From Symbiodinium natans (taxonomy: Eukaryota > Sar > Dinophyceae > Suessiales > Symbiodiniaceae): DNA of 40,000 bases. The notes under the pieces were generated by a model, which did no database searches, was not told the DNA's origin, and saw only the letters and a list, made by a program, of their open reading frames with translations. The stretch lies in contig CAJNDS010001513.1 of assembly GCA_905221605.1 (NCBI GenBank), forward strand, positions 571,319 to 611,318. The letters are read 5' to 3'. Below are positions 30,018 through 38,337 of the stretch, piece by piece; the stretch's first letter is position 1, and each line of letters opens with the position of its first letter. The position numbers were made by a program, and so were the translations under genes.

Positions 30018-30135
30018 CACTCGGGGTTTTGGGGTTTAGGGGTTTCGGGGTTTAGGGGTTTAGGGGTTTAGGGGTTTAGGGGTTTAGGGGTGTAGGGGTT
30101 TGGGGGTTTGGGGGTTTGGGGGGTCAGAGGTCCAG
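30018..30135 (+). repeat. TTTAGGGG variant array, decayed
   Basis: About 13 units with TTTCGGGG and TTTGGGGG variants, continuing the 8-bp class. Confidence 0.88.
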
Positions 30136-30443
30136 GGGTTTGGGGTTTAGGGCCTCAGAACTCTCAAAACCTACCCAGAAACTCTTCAGGAACCCTCACC
30201 CCAAACCCGAAGGAGACAGAAGCCCTAAACCCCCGATTTCCCTGAGCCAGGTGCTCCTACGCCGCTGGCGCACGGGCGTGGCAACCGGCTGTGGGGCCTT
30301 TCAGGGTTCAGGGTTTGGGGTTTAGGGTTTACGGTTCAGGGTTTGTGGGCTCTGAGGGTCTACGGTTTTGGCATTTCTTGAGGGTTGGGTCGAAGGTTCT
30401 GAGGCTTCTCAAGGTTCCGACAGCTTTGGGTTCTGAGCTCAGG

Positions 30444-30588
30444 GGTTTAGGGTTCAGGGTTTAGGGTTTAGGGGTTTAGGGGTTTAGGGGTTTAGGGTTT
30501 AGGGTTTAGGGTTTAGGGGTTTAGGGGTTTAGGAGTTTAGGGGTTTAGGGTTTAGGGTTTAGGATTTAGGGTTTAGGGTTTAGGGATC
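30444..30588 (+). repeat. Mixed TTTAGGG and TTTAGGGG array
   Basis: Runs of 7-bp and 8-bp units alternate in blocks rather than at random. Confidence 0.9.
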
Positions 30589-30714
30589 AAAGAACGATGC
30601 TCACCCGCTTACTATCTCGGGGATGTCTTCCGACCTTCACTGGCAGCTCTGCTGCTGCCTCGTCTGGCAGTCCATACCTTGGGGCCGGACTCACCAAAAC
30701 CGAAGGGCTTAGGT

Positions 30715-30970
30715 AGGGTTTAGGGTTTAGGGTTTAGGGTTTAGGGTTTAGGGTTTAGGGTTTAGGGTTTAGGGTTTAGGGTTTAGGGTTTAGGGTTTAG
30801 GGTTTAGGGTTTAGGGTTTAGGGTTTAGGGTTTAGGTTTAAGGGTTTAGGGTTTAGGGTTTAGGGTTTAGGGTTTAGGGTTTAGGGTTTAGGGTTTAGGG
30901 TTTAGGGTTTAGGGTTTAGGGTTTAGGGTTTAGGGTTTAGGGTTTAGGGTTTAGGGTTTAGGGTTTAGGG
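30715..30970 (+). repeat. Pure TTTAGGG array, target of the LTR element
   Basis: About 36 units, nearly perfect, with one disturbed unit near 30833-30841. It ends in phase at the first base of the left LTR. Confidence 0.97.
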
Positions 30971-31237
30971 TGCGGAGGTTGCCTTGTATAGGTTGGAAGG
31001 GTAAAACACCCGCAAACATATTTGGCTCAAGGATGGCCGGAAGCTGTCCGTTCGCTCTTAAAAAGTTAGGCCGCTGGGGTTTGGGGTTTGGTTACAGTAA
31101 GAGTCCTTTCCCCTCCCGTTTGGTTACTCTGGGCCTGAGGGATTTTCTCTTGTGGTTCGGTCTGGGGAATTCATTCAGGGCAACTATTGAGGGTGATATT
31201 TGGGCTGGTTCCTTGTCCCCGTGGGTTGCCCCCCGTA
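30971..31237 (+). repeat. 5' LTR (267 bp)
   Basis: It begins TGCGGAGGTTGCC and ends CCCCGTA, so the ends are TG...TA rather than the usual TG...CA. It contains the SL-like segment at 31010-31031. Compared with the 3' LTR it has A for G in ACACCCG, an extra C in GAGTCC, C for T in GGTTACT, A for C in GTGATA, and C for A in TTGCCCC. Confidence 0.93.
31010..31031 (+). promoter_or_regulatory. Spliced-leader-like sequence in the 5' LTR
   Basis: Aligned to the published 22-base dinoflagellate SL, it matches the last 11 bases (TTTGGCTCAAG) exactly and also the leading CCG and the central CAT. There are three substitutions and one inserted base in total. It is followed by GATGGCC, not by the GT donor of an SL RNA gene. 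It therefore looks like a copied mature leader rather than an SL gene. It may mark the 5' end of the element RNA. Confidence 0.65.
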
Positions 31238-31247
31238 GGTTATGAGC
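31238..31247 (+). promoter_or_regulatory. Candidate primer binding site (half initiator tRNA-Met type)
   Basis: GGTTATGAGC starts directly after the LTR. It is complementary to GCUCAUAACC of the initiator tRNA-Met anticodon arm. Copia and Ty5 prime from the same tRNA region with closely similar sites. The match stops after 10 bases (ACAAACGG follows), so the assignment is not certain. Confidence 0.6.
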
Positions 31248-31408
31248 ACAAACGGTTCCCTGCGGTGAGGTGTTTCATTCAGGGTCTGGGTTCAAGAAGC
31301 AATGCCTTCCCCCAAACGATGGCTCCAGCCTTCCTCGAATGGTGGTGAAAGTGGTGAAGCGGAAAGTGGTGCAACTGATTCTCTGGCTGAGCGGCGCTAG
31401 AAGAAGTG
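31248..31408 (+). other. Leader of the LTR element with a short upstream frame
   Basis: An ATG at 31302 opens a 32-codon frame (MPSPKRWLQPSSNGGESGE...) that stops at 31398-31400. The next frame, open from 31391, joins the WW-domain ORF. Composition runs smoothly across this point, so the true start may be 31302 with a one-base frame change near 31390. Confidence 0.5.
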
Positions 31409-32065
31409 ATGCCTGGTGCTGCGGAAGAACAACTGGAGGGAACAACGGTTGCTAGAGGCCCCAATGAGGGCACGGATCCCAATGCGGACATGGTTGACAA
31501 TGCTGAAGGTGAAGGACGAGCTGTTTCTGTATCGCCAAAGCCTGGGGAAAAGAGGAACTGGGATGAAACTGGCGGTATAGACCGTGAACTGGAGGCGACC
31601 GTTTTACCCGTGTTGCTGAGGCATGGGTATCAGCCGTCGACTTCAACTTCGGGCCGAATGGTCGATCAAGGGGCTCAGACCAATCTGAGTGGAGCGGTGT
31701 CGCAAGTTTCCAGGAAACCTCTGAACAAGATAAAAGGGGATCCCTCAGCGAGTTCCATGTGCGATGAAGGCGGTGATGAACAGGAGACAAAGGGCGCGGA
31801 CAGCTTTGAAGCTGCACCTACTGCTGAATACGCCATGGGGGAGGAGGAGATCCTGGAGATGGAGGTTGAAAGGATGCGACAGTTGTCCGAAGAAGCAGAA
31901 ATGCTTCAAGTCTCGGAAGAGAATGATGTTCAGGAAGAAGGGCATCCTATCGAGGCAAGTGATGGGACAACGTGGGAGCGACATTTCCACAAAGATGGGA
32001 GGCCATATTTTTACTGCCTGGATACGGGAGAAACTAGGTGGACACTGCCGGAGGAAGGTAAGTGA
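31409..32065 (+). CDS. WW-domain segment of the LTR element protein
   Basis: The start is the ATG at 31409 (a GTG precedes it in frame); stop TGA at 32063. Most of the 218 residues are acidic and disordered. The C-terminus is a WW domain: TWERHFHKDGRPYFYCLDTG followed by ETRWTLPEE, with Trp189 and Trp211 spaced 22 residues apart and Pro214. WW domains bind proline-rich or phospho-Ser-Pro peptides and are common in splicing and transcription factors. The frame ends just after the domain, and the +1 frame carries on as a similar acidic sequence, so this is probably the first part of a longer protein. The end region reads GAAGGTAAGT, which resembles a 5' splice site, but no matching acceptor was placed. 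Confidence 0.7.
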   Translation: MPGAAEEQLEGTTVARGPNEGTDPNADMVDNAEGEGRAVSVSPKPGEKRNWDETGGIDRELEATVLPVLLRHGYQPSTSTSGRMVDQGAQTNLSGAVSQVSRKPLNKIKGDPSASSMCDEGGDEQETKGADSFEAAPTAEYAMGEEEILEMEVERMRQLSEEAEMLQVSEENDVQEEGHPIEASDGTTWERHFHKDGRPYFYCLDTGETRWTLPEEGK

Positions 32066-33977
32066 CAAGGTGGTTGAGTCTCTTTCGGGCAATGAACTGG
32101 AGTTGGAGATTGCACTGGGTCCTTCATCGTCTACTCCGACAGCTGAGTCTACAAGGGCGTTCCAAGGTAGTGTAGATAGTTTAGTAGAAAAAGATTTTTC
32201 CTCTACCGTCGGGGATAGCGGTCTAAGGGGTGGTAAAGCTGCTAAGACCTCAGGTTCCCCTAGGGAGGATAGAATTTCTGGAACACAAAAAGACATGGCT
32301 GGAGGACACCTGGATCGGAAAAGGGGCAAAGCGCTTTCTGAGGGTGACGCAGCGGTGAAATCTGTGGATCCGGAGGATGAAATTCCCAACGCGGAGGTGA
32401 ATGCTGCGTCGGCTACAGAGGAGCAGGTGGTGGATGAGGTATCTGGCATTCAGGAAGTTGGTCCTGGAGATGAGGATGATGGAGGAAGAAAGTTGTGTGT
32501 TACGACTGAGGAGGTTTCTCCGTCTGGTGCCATGGATTCCGCCATTCAAGGAAAAAATGAGGCTTCTGGAATAGCTGGAGACGCGGTTAATTTGCCGGAA
32601 AAGAAAGATGAGGCCTGGAGCGCCAATGAGGTGCGGGCAAAAGTGCCGGATGGAACCTGGAGTGCAGAAGAAGCACGGGGCGAGGCACGAGATGGTACAC
32701 GCTCCACAGTAGACTGCAACAATGGGGCGCAGGTCACTGCAGCAGCTGACGAGGGAGATGCATCGGCGGACGCGCTTGTGCAATCTGAAGTTAGTGGCGC
32801 GGAGCAAGAAGATTCGGGCCGCACCGAAGCCAATGGAGCAGCTGTGGCCGACGGTGGTGTTATTTCTCCTTTGGTAACCATGGAGCCAAAGGATCCTACA
32901 GTGGAAGAAAGTGTGCCTGCCGTGGATGACCCAATAAGGGACCCAACGGAAGGGTCTCTCTCCAAGGAAATGGAGAAATTGCCGACTGGTGGTTTGCCGG
33001 AAGTCGACACCGCGCAAGCTGTAACAGGGAAGGCAGAGCCTTTGGCAAAAAATGATGATGGTTCTGTATCATTGGAGCGCAAGGTGGATGATCTTGCGGA
33101 ACTCACTGGTGTACAGGACAAGCAGCTTGGTCCAATGGTGGAAGCAGGGGGCGTTCAAGGAGCCGAAGAAAGTGTGCCGGTTTCTGGAGACCAAACAAAT
33201 GAAGTGCCCAATGAGGCAGCCCCAGCTACACATGGAAAGCATTGCTATGAAAAGGGAGATAAGATCACTGGAATTGTTCGCTGCATCAATGTTTCTGGAG
33301 CTTATTTGGAACATGGTGATCTGGATGTATTGATTCCTGCAGAAGGGAAAAATACACCTCTGTTCAGGATCGGTGATTATGTAGAAGCAGATGTACAGAA
33401 AGTGGAAGAAGATGGTACTGTGATCTTGGACACCTACCTGGTTCTGGAAGACGACGGAAATGAGGACTCTTCCTCGACGCTGCGCAAGTGGAAAGACAGC
33501 GGTTCGGGCACGTGGTGGCAGGATTCATGGTATGCTGGTCAATGGTACCAAGGTTCCTTCGACGGTCAATGGGACTGGAAAAGGGAAGATTGGCAATGCT
33601 ACGAGTGGTCTGCCGACCAGTGGATATCTCCGGAGGAATGGGATGAAGCCGTTCAAAAACAACTCTGTGGAGAAAGAATCTATAGAGTGCTCCTTGAGAA
33701 TGGAAAAATGAAAAGGAGTATTTGGGCAAGATCACTGGGGTATTGCTGGATCGTCGTATGGAAGGAGTTCGAGAGTTGGTGGCAGACCTTGCACTGTTGG
33801 AAATTGAAGCTCGAGCAGCTTACAATATGCTGCGTAATGAAGGTTGGACACCCAGTGGTAAAGAAGATGCAGGTTGGGAAAAAAGAAAATACCCCCGGGA
33901 GCAGTACCACAATGCGCTTTACGACCTGGCACGTCAGAGGAAGGCGTATAGTGAAGCGGTCACAGGTGAAGCGGTAG
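31764..33977 (+). CDS. Acidic protein segment with S1-like RNA-binding domain and Trp-rich tail
   Basis: The open frame runs 31764-33977. The part before about 32058 overlaps the WW-coding frame and the part after about 33720 overlaps the CCCH frame, so the used part is probably 32058-33720. Residues about 100-480 are acidic and disordered (E, D, G, S, A). Residues about 493-560 fit an S1/OB fold: KGDKITGIVRCINVSGAYLE, DVLIPAEGK, IGDYVEADVQKVEEDGTVIL. S1 domains bind RNA. A Trp-rich stretch follows (about 576-630: GTWWQDSWYAGQWYQGSFDG, QWDWKREDWQCYEW). Frame changes at both ends suggest one long ORF broken by single-base differences. Confidence 0.68.
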   Translation: MKAVMNRRQRARTALKLHLLLNTPWGRRRSWRWRLKGCDSCPKKQKCFKSRKRMMFRKKGILSRQVMGQRGSDISTKMGGHIFTAWIREKLGGHCRRKVSDKVVESLSGNELELEIALGPSSSTPTAESTRAFQGSVDSLVEKDFSSTVGDSGLRGGKAAKTSGSPREDRISGTQKDMAGGHLDRKRGKALSEGDAAVKSVDPEDEIPNAEVNAASATEEQVVDEVSGIQEVGPGDEDDGGRKLCVTTEEVSPSGAMDSAIQGKNEASGIAGDAVNLPEKKDEAWSANEVRAKVPDGTWSAEEARGEARDGTRSTVDCNNGAQVTAAADEGDASADALVQSEVSGAEQEDSGRTEANGAAVADGGVISPLVTMEPKDPTVEESVPAVDDPIRDPTEGSLSKEMEKLPTGGLPEVDTAQAVTGKAEPLAKNDDGSVSLERKVDDLAELTGVQDKQLGPMVEAGGVQGAEESVPVSGDQTNEVPNEAAPATHGKHCYEKGDKITGIVRCINVSGAYLEHGDLDVLIPAEGKNTPLFRIGDYVEADVQKVEEDGTVILDTYLVLEDDGNEDSSSTLRKWKDSGSGTWWQDSWYAGQWYQGSFDGQWDWKREDWQCYEWSADQWISPEEWDEAVQKQLCGERIYRVLLENGKMKRSIWARSLGYCWIVVWKEFESWWQTLHCWKLKLEQLTICCVMKVGHPVVKKMQVGKKENTPGSSTTMRFTTWHVRGRRIVKRSQVKR

Positions 33978-36900
33978 CGAAGGTACTAGACAAGGGAGAC
34001 GATGAACTCTGGAATGAGCTCTGGTTGGACTCGAAGAAGTTTTTGCAGGAACTTGATGGTGCAGTTGAAACTACGCGGATACAGGAGCAAAGGCCAATGG
34101 AAGCCTACCTGGACCCGGACAAGTACAAAAAGGTTTATATGACGCCAAAACCTGTGTCGAAAGGGTATACAAAGCTGTGCAAGTTCTACAATCAAGGGAA
34201 GTGTCGCAATGGAAGCGATTGCACCTTTGAGCACCGTCGTCATGGTGAAGGGTGGCCAGAAAGAGGTCCAGCTGAATCAGAGACCAGCCACAATACTGGT
34301 GATGAGGATGGGGACATCGGTGGCCCTCCAACTGATGAAGGAGTTGTGGCTGAGGTACAGCAGGAACGGGAGGATTCAGCCTTCCGGACCCAGTACAACT
34401 ATGGCAAAGGGGCGTCAAAAGGTGAGCCTACATCGGTGGAGCCAAAGAAGCAGCTGTGTCTGTATTATGGGGCAAACCGTGATGGTTGCAAATTCGGAGA
34501 TGCCTGCAGATATATCCACGATGACAAGGCAGTCCTAGAAGGGACTTGGGAACCTGGCAAATCTTGGGACAATGCCTCCCGAAAGGCCATGAGGGATGAA
34601 GGGTTCCACAATTCCTGCTACGACTACTACGTCAAAGGGAGGTGTCGCGTGCGATATGGTGTTTGCAAGTTTTTGGAGATACCGGACAGAAACACCTTCA
34701 AGCCACCAGTGATTGGGGGAGCCGAATCTTCATCATCCTCAGCACCACAGGCGCTGCAAATGACCAATGTGTCAAAAAAGGAAGGTGAGGTTGATACGCT
34801 GGATGGAGCGGAAGGGGATGTACAAAAGGATTCGGTGGCAGAGTCCACCGCTATACCGCTTCTGGATCCAGAGGAGCCAATACAAAACTGGATGGCTCGC
34901 AATCAACACTTGTGGGTCTACACCCCTCACGTAAGTGAGGTGATGATCAAGCTAGGGGTGACCAACGTCAAAGAGCTCCAGGAGTACATATTTGTGGAAG
35001 ATTTGGTTGAAAAAGGGGTCAACAAGGTGACCGCCTGCAAAATTCTGAAGCTGGTGGGTGGTGTCCGATACCGGCCAATGTCGCCGGATGTGGCTGTTGC
35101 TACCAATGCATCTGTGCGAGTGGAACAATCTTCTGGAAGCCATGAAGCTGGAAGGGATGCAGCGAGAACCGTCTCTCAGGTGCGGGAAGCTGAAGGTCAC
35201 GGTGCAAAAGAGATGCCGCGAGGGTCGTATCGGGAGATCCTGAATAAAGGCAGGTACCGTGAAGCTTGGACACTCGAATGCGTGCAGAGGTTGCAGTTGG
35301 TGGGAATGGGAATGCCACCGGTGAACCCGCCGAAAAAGGGTTGTAGATCAAGGTCAAACCCCGTGAAGAGGGGACGACCGCTGCTGAATCGAAAACAGGT
35401 ACAACGTGTGCCGCGTTCTTATTCGAGTCGGTGCATGAGGCCAACGGAGGTTGTGGAAAAACCAAAGCCGCTGCAACCCCTTCGTGGAGGATTATCTTTT
35501 CGATTTAGCAGATCGTGGGCAGATTTGGAGGACGATGATGATCAGGATGGAGCGTTGGTCTCCTATGCTGCGTCTTCAGGCGAATCCAGCGCAGAGGAAG
35601 CTGTCGATGCTCGGCGGTTAAGAGAAGCCCTTTTGCAAGAAAGGGATTTAAAGAGAACCGAACAGGGCGGCAATGTTCCACAAGGTTCTCAAGGCTCCAA
35701 TGGTGGGCACCAAATTCTTGGCGAAGTTCGCGACAAAGCGTCGCGGGGGGAGACCCGCCAAGAACGGTCTTCTCAACGCCAAGAACGGTCTTCTCAAAAT
35801 TTTTCGCGATCACAATCTTCGGTTCAGGCCACAGTCTCAAAAAGGGCAAGGGATGGCTTTGTGATTGGTGGTTCGCTGGCGGTGAGCTCTACGGATGAGG
35901 TTCGACCTGGGCAAAGGGTTGCTGGACAGGAAGATGCGTCTGGAAGCGCGGAGGTTCTACCTGGGCAAGAAGATGCTGGACAGGGAACGGCGTTAGAGAC
36001 AGAGCTGGCCACTGGTGGAGAGACTGGGTGTGATCAAGGTGAAGATGGGAGCAATGAACTCCATAGTGATGGCATGAAGAAATTGGCTGTCCTGAAGGCG
36101 CGGAAGAGCCATGAACGGTTATTGACCAGAGGCCTTCTGATGCGGATCTATTGGAAGGTCGCCGACGGCAGGATACCGGTTCAAAAGAAGGACTGCTCGA
36201 AAGGATCGAATAAGATGGACCGAAATTTGGTCATCAGCACGTCTACGGATGGCTCGGGCGAGCGGGAGATGAGCCTTGCGCTGGTGGAAAGCGCGAGTCC
36301 TTCGACGGAGAAAAATACAGCACTGATGCCGTTGTATGATCCTCAAGAGTTGATACAGTCGCCAACGACTGATTGGGTTATGCGCCGTGGTTTGGCAGAT
36401 CGTGCAATATGGAACACAATAGCGTCGTCAGCGCGAAACATATGTGCTGAAATGATTCGGGTGGATGAAACGAATGCCCGGTTGGAAACTGGGAAACTCC
36501 TTTTTCAAAGGAGAGATCAAGGGTATTACGGTGATTTGCATCATCCGTTTCACGATCATCCATGTTTGCCGGCAGTGGGGAATTATCCACTTTCTGTGAT
36601 GGGAGCATTGCTATCGCCAGGTCTGGAGCAAGAATTCCGGAGTACCGATACGTTCGGAACTGCAATGGAAGCAATAGCTTTCGATTGGAGCCGGATTCAA
36701 GGTATGGAAGTCCACGTTGAGCTTATGGCTTGGGTAGCAAAGCTGGTTTATCCGTTCCTCACCATGGGAGGTCAAGGGACGGTGGTGAATTCAGAGTTTA
36801 TCTGGCAGCGCGGAAGGGATCAGTTAATGGAGTTCCTTCAAGCGGCCACGTGTGCCGATGAGTTGGAGGATCTCTGGAGACGAATGGATGATGATGATGA

Positions 36901-38071
36901 TCCAGAAGTGGATCCTTCAGGGATGGTGCTGGAGATCTCTGGACAGCAAGATGCGGTTTTTGGACAAGGGAGTGACGAAACTCCTCTTCCTATAGAAGAT
37001 GCTGGAAGTGAGACGACAGGTGACACTGGACTCAATGGCAAAGCGCCAAAAGTTTCTCCGGAAGAGGAGACGACCCGTGGTTCGTCGAGACTGTCTGGCA
37101 CAAGGATGTTCTTGTGGAAGGTGTATTCTCGGGTTGTTCCCAATTGGGATTTCTCGATCCAAGACCGTTCAACTGGGAGGATCTTTGACAGCACAAAGGG
37201 TTATCCTGGTGAAGGACCATCAAATGGTGATAGTTCAACTTCCTCAAAGAGGAACATGCCCTGGATTTCTGAAGATCACCTCGATCACGTGGTGGGAAAA
37301 AAGATGGAAATGTCTTCAGATATGAGTGAGTTGGATGGGTTTGTTCCAGAAGGTGAGGGACAGTTGGAAGAGGTTGAGGTGGAAAATGTAACTGCCTCGA
37401 AAGTCCCTAGAGCTCTTTGGTGGAAAGGGTTTAGGGCTGGTCAAAGGAAGAAGTTGTGTCGTGCTGGAGGATTTGGAAGTCAGGTTGTTGGGACAACTAT
37501 TCCAGCTAATCGGATATGGAACTCTGGAGTAAGGAAGACCTCCCTGAAGATGCCCAAAAAACATGGGTCGGTTGTATTTGGCTCAGGAGTCAGGGGAAAA
37601 CCAATCGTGGGATCGCGGGAGCATCAAGAAGGTTTTCCAGGAAGTTCCACTGAAGCATCCACAACTAGCACCTTGGGTGAAGAAGGTAGTTCTCCAAGTC
37701 ATGGCAATGTCCATGTAGAGCGGGATCGTTCGATGGACAGTTTTGAAGCAGAACGCCTGTCAAAGAGGAGGCAAGGTATCTGCTATTGGTTTAACAAAGG
37801 GAACGATCGTTGCAGGTTTGGAGAGAACTGCAAATTTATTCATTCCAATGAGGATGTGGTGTTAGCTACGTACTGGTGTAGGTACAATGTGGATGGACGA
37901 GGGTGTCATGCTGGTAAAGATTGCAAATATTCGCACGATGCGACTGGTGTGAAATGTATTCAGTTTTTTCAAACTGGAAAATGCAAGCGAGGTAATCAAT
38001 GCGTCTTGGAGCATAGTGGGCGCACTGAGAGGTCGATCGCTGGGAAGGAGAGCCAATCTTCAAGCTTTTGA
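33758..38071 (+). CDS. Large CCCH zinc-finger protein segment (1,437 aa), Gag-like RNA-binding candidate
   Basis: First ATG at 33758; the frame is open from 33698, with only TTG before, and probably continues the upstream S1 frame. Stop TGA at 38069. N-terminal finger cluster: C141 KFYNQGKC...CTFEH (CX7CX5CX3H), C234 LYYGANRDGC...CRYIH (CX9CX5CX3H) and a degenerate third at C287 lacking the His. A SAM-like helical module lies at about 377-435 (EVMIKLGVTNVKELQEYIF, VNKVTACKILKLV). The middle is charged and disordered. A compact unknown domain lies at about 860-1040 (WVMRRGLADRAIWNTIASSA ... FIWQRGRDQLMEFLQAATCA). C-terminal cluster: C1342, C1374 and C1400, each CX8-9CX5CX3H and all intact. Such fingers bind AU-rich single-stranded RNA. 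No polymerase motif is seen. It may replace the CCHC nucleocapsid of ordinary Gag. Confidence 0.82.
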   Translation: MEGVRELVADLALLEIEARAAYNMLRNEGWTPSGKEDAGWEKRKYPREQYHNALYDLARQRKAYSEAVTGEAVAKVLDKGDDELWNELWLDSKKFLQELDGAVETTRIQEQRPMEAYLDPDKYKKVYMTPKPVSKGYTKLCKFYNQGKCRNGSDCTFEHRRHGEGWPERGPAESETSHNTGDEDGDIGGPPTDEGVVAEVQQEREDSAFRTQYNYGKGASKGEPTSVEPKKQLCLYYGANRDGCKFGDACRYIHDDKAVLEGTWEPGKSWDNASRKAMRDEGFHNSCYDYYVKGRCRVRYGVCKFLEIPDRNTFKPPVIGGAESSSSSAPQALQMTNVSKKEGEVDTLDGAEGDVQKDSVAESTAIPLLDPEEPIQNWMARNQHLWVYTPHVSEVMIKLGVTNVKELQEYIFVEDLVEKGVNKVTACKILKLVGGVRYRPMSPDVAVATNASVRVEQSSGSHEAGRDAARTVSQVREAEGHGAKEMPRGSYREILNKGRYREAWTLECVQRLQLVGMGMPPVNPPKKGCRSRSNPVKRGRPLLNRKQVQRVPRSYSSRCMRPTEVVEKPKPLQPLRGGLSFRFSRSWADLEDDDDQDGALVSYAASSGESSAEEAVDARRLREALLQERDLKRTEQGGNVPQGSQGSNGGHQILGEVRDKASRGETRQERSSQRQERSSQNFSRSQSSVQATVSKRARDGFVIGGSLAVSSTDEVRPGQRVAGQEDASGSAEVLPGQEDAGQGTALETELATGGETGCDQGEDGSNELHSDGMKKLAVLKARKSHERLLTRGLLMRIYWKVADGRIPVQKKDCSKGSNKMDRNLVISTSTDGSGEREMSLALVESASPSTEKNTALMPLYDPQELIQSPTTDWVMRRGLADRAIWNTIASSARNICAEMIRVDETNARLETGKLLFQRRDQGYYGDLHHPFHDHPCLPAVGNYPLSVMGALLSPGLEQEFRSTDTFGTAMEAIAFDWSRIQGMEVHVELMAWVAKLVYPFLTMGGQGTVVNSEFIWQRGRDQLMEFLQAATCADELEDLWRRMDDDDDPEVDPSGMVLEISGQQDAVFGQGSDETPLPIEDAGSETTGDTGLNGKAPKVSPEEETTRGSSRLSGTRMFLWKVYSRVVPNWDFSIQDRSTGRIFDSTKGYPGEGPSNGDSSTSSKRNMPWISEDHLDHVVGKKMEMSSDMSELDGFVPEGEGQLEEVEVENVTASKVPRALWWKGFRAGQRKKLCRAGGFGSQVVGTTIPANRIWNSGVRKTSLKMPKKHGSVVFGSGVRGKPIVGSREHQEGFPGSSTEASTTSTLGEEGSSPSHGNVHVERDRSMDSFEAERLSKRRQGICYWFNKGNDRCRFGENCKFIHSNEDVVLATYWCRYNVDGRGCHAGKDCKYSHDATGVKCIQFFQTGKCKRGNQCVLEHSGRTERSIAGKESQSSSF

Positions 38072-38337
38072 GGATAACTGATGAGGATCAGAAAAATAAA
38101 GAGTGGCTTTCGTGGACGGACAAGATGTTATCAACGCTGGAATTGTATGAGGTGATTAGATCCTGTGACGTTCCGCTGGCAGAGGTTGAAGAATGGACAA
38201 ATGATTTAAGGATCTGGTACGAAAAAGCTCAGCTGGATGGTGAAAGCGCCCCAATGGTGGTACAAAAAGACCTTTGGAGGAAGAGTCAGCTGACGAGCCT
38301 GCAGTTGAGGAGGTGGTACCAGAGGTCACAGAAGTGA
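38068..38337 (+). CDS. Downstream frame segment, helical, no own start
   Basis: The frame is open from before 38068 (TTG) to the TGA at 38335; the first in-frame ATG is at 38125. It overlaps the end of the CCCH frame at CTTTTGA and reads on as RITDEDQKNKEWLSWTDKML, then DVPLAEVEEWTNDLRIWYEK. Both look like helical protein. The lack of a good start and the junction at a T4 run suggest the same polyprotein continued by a one-base shift. Confidence 0.5.
   Translation: MRITDEDQKNKEWLSWTDKMLSTLELYEVIRSCDVPLAEVEEWTNDLRIWYEKAQLDGESAPMVVQKDLWRKSQLTSLQLRRWYQRSQK

Noticed and set aside
29781-30020. 79-codon minus-strand ORF as a gene
   Set aside because: It is not repeat-derived but is short, begins in telomere-type sequence and matches no family I recognise. 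Left as a possible fragment only.
10819-30970. True chromosome end
   Set aside because: TTTAGGG arrays are interrupted, flip strand and are followed by 8 kb of a mobile element and more unique sequence, so they are interstitial.
32053-32066. Intron beginning at GAAG/GTAAGT
   Set aside because: The donor-like word is good, but the next frame is open right through it and no acceptor with consistent phase was placed. A one-base frame change explains it as well.
31452-33121. Large minus-strand ORFs (121-255 aa) inside the LTR element
   Set aside because: They are antisense shadows of the acidic coding region (Ser/Leu/Pro-rich complement) with no recognisable domain.
33695-38270. Programmed frameshifting within the LTR element
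   Set aside because: The junctions lack a classical X-XXY-YYZ heptamer in the correct phase. Homopolymer indels are the simpler reading until copies are compared.
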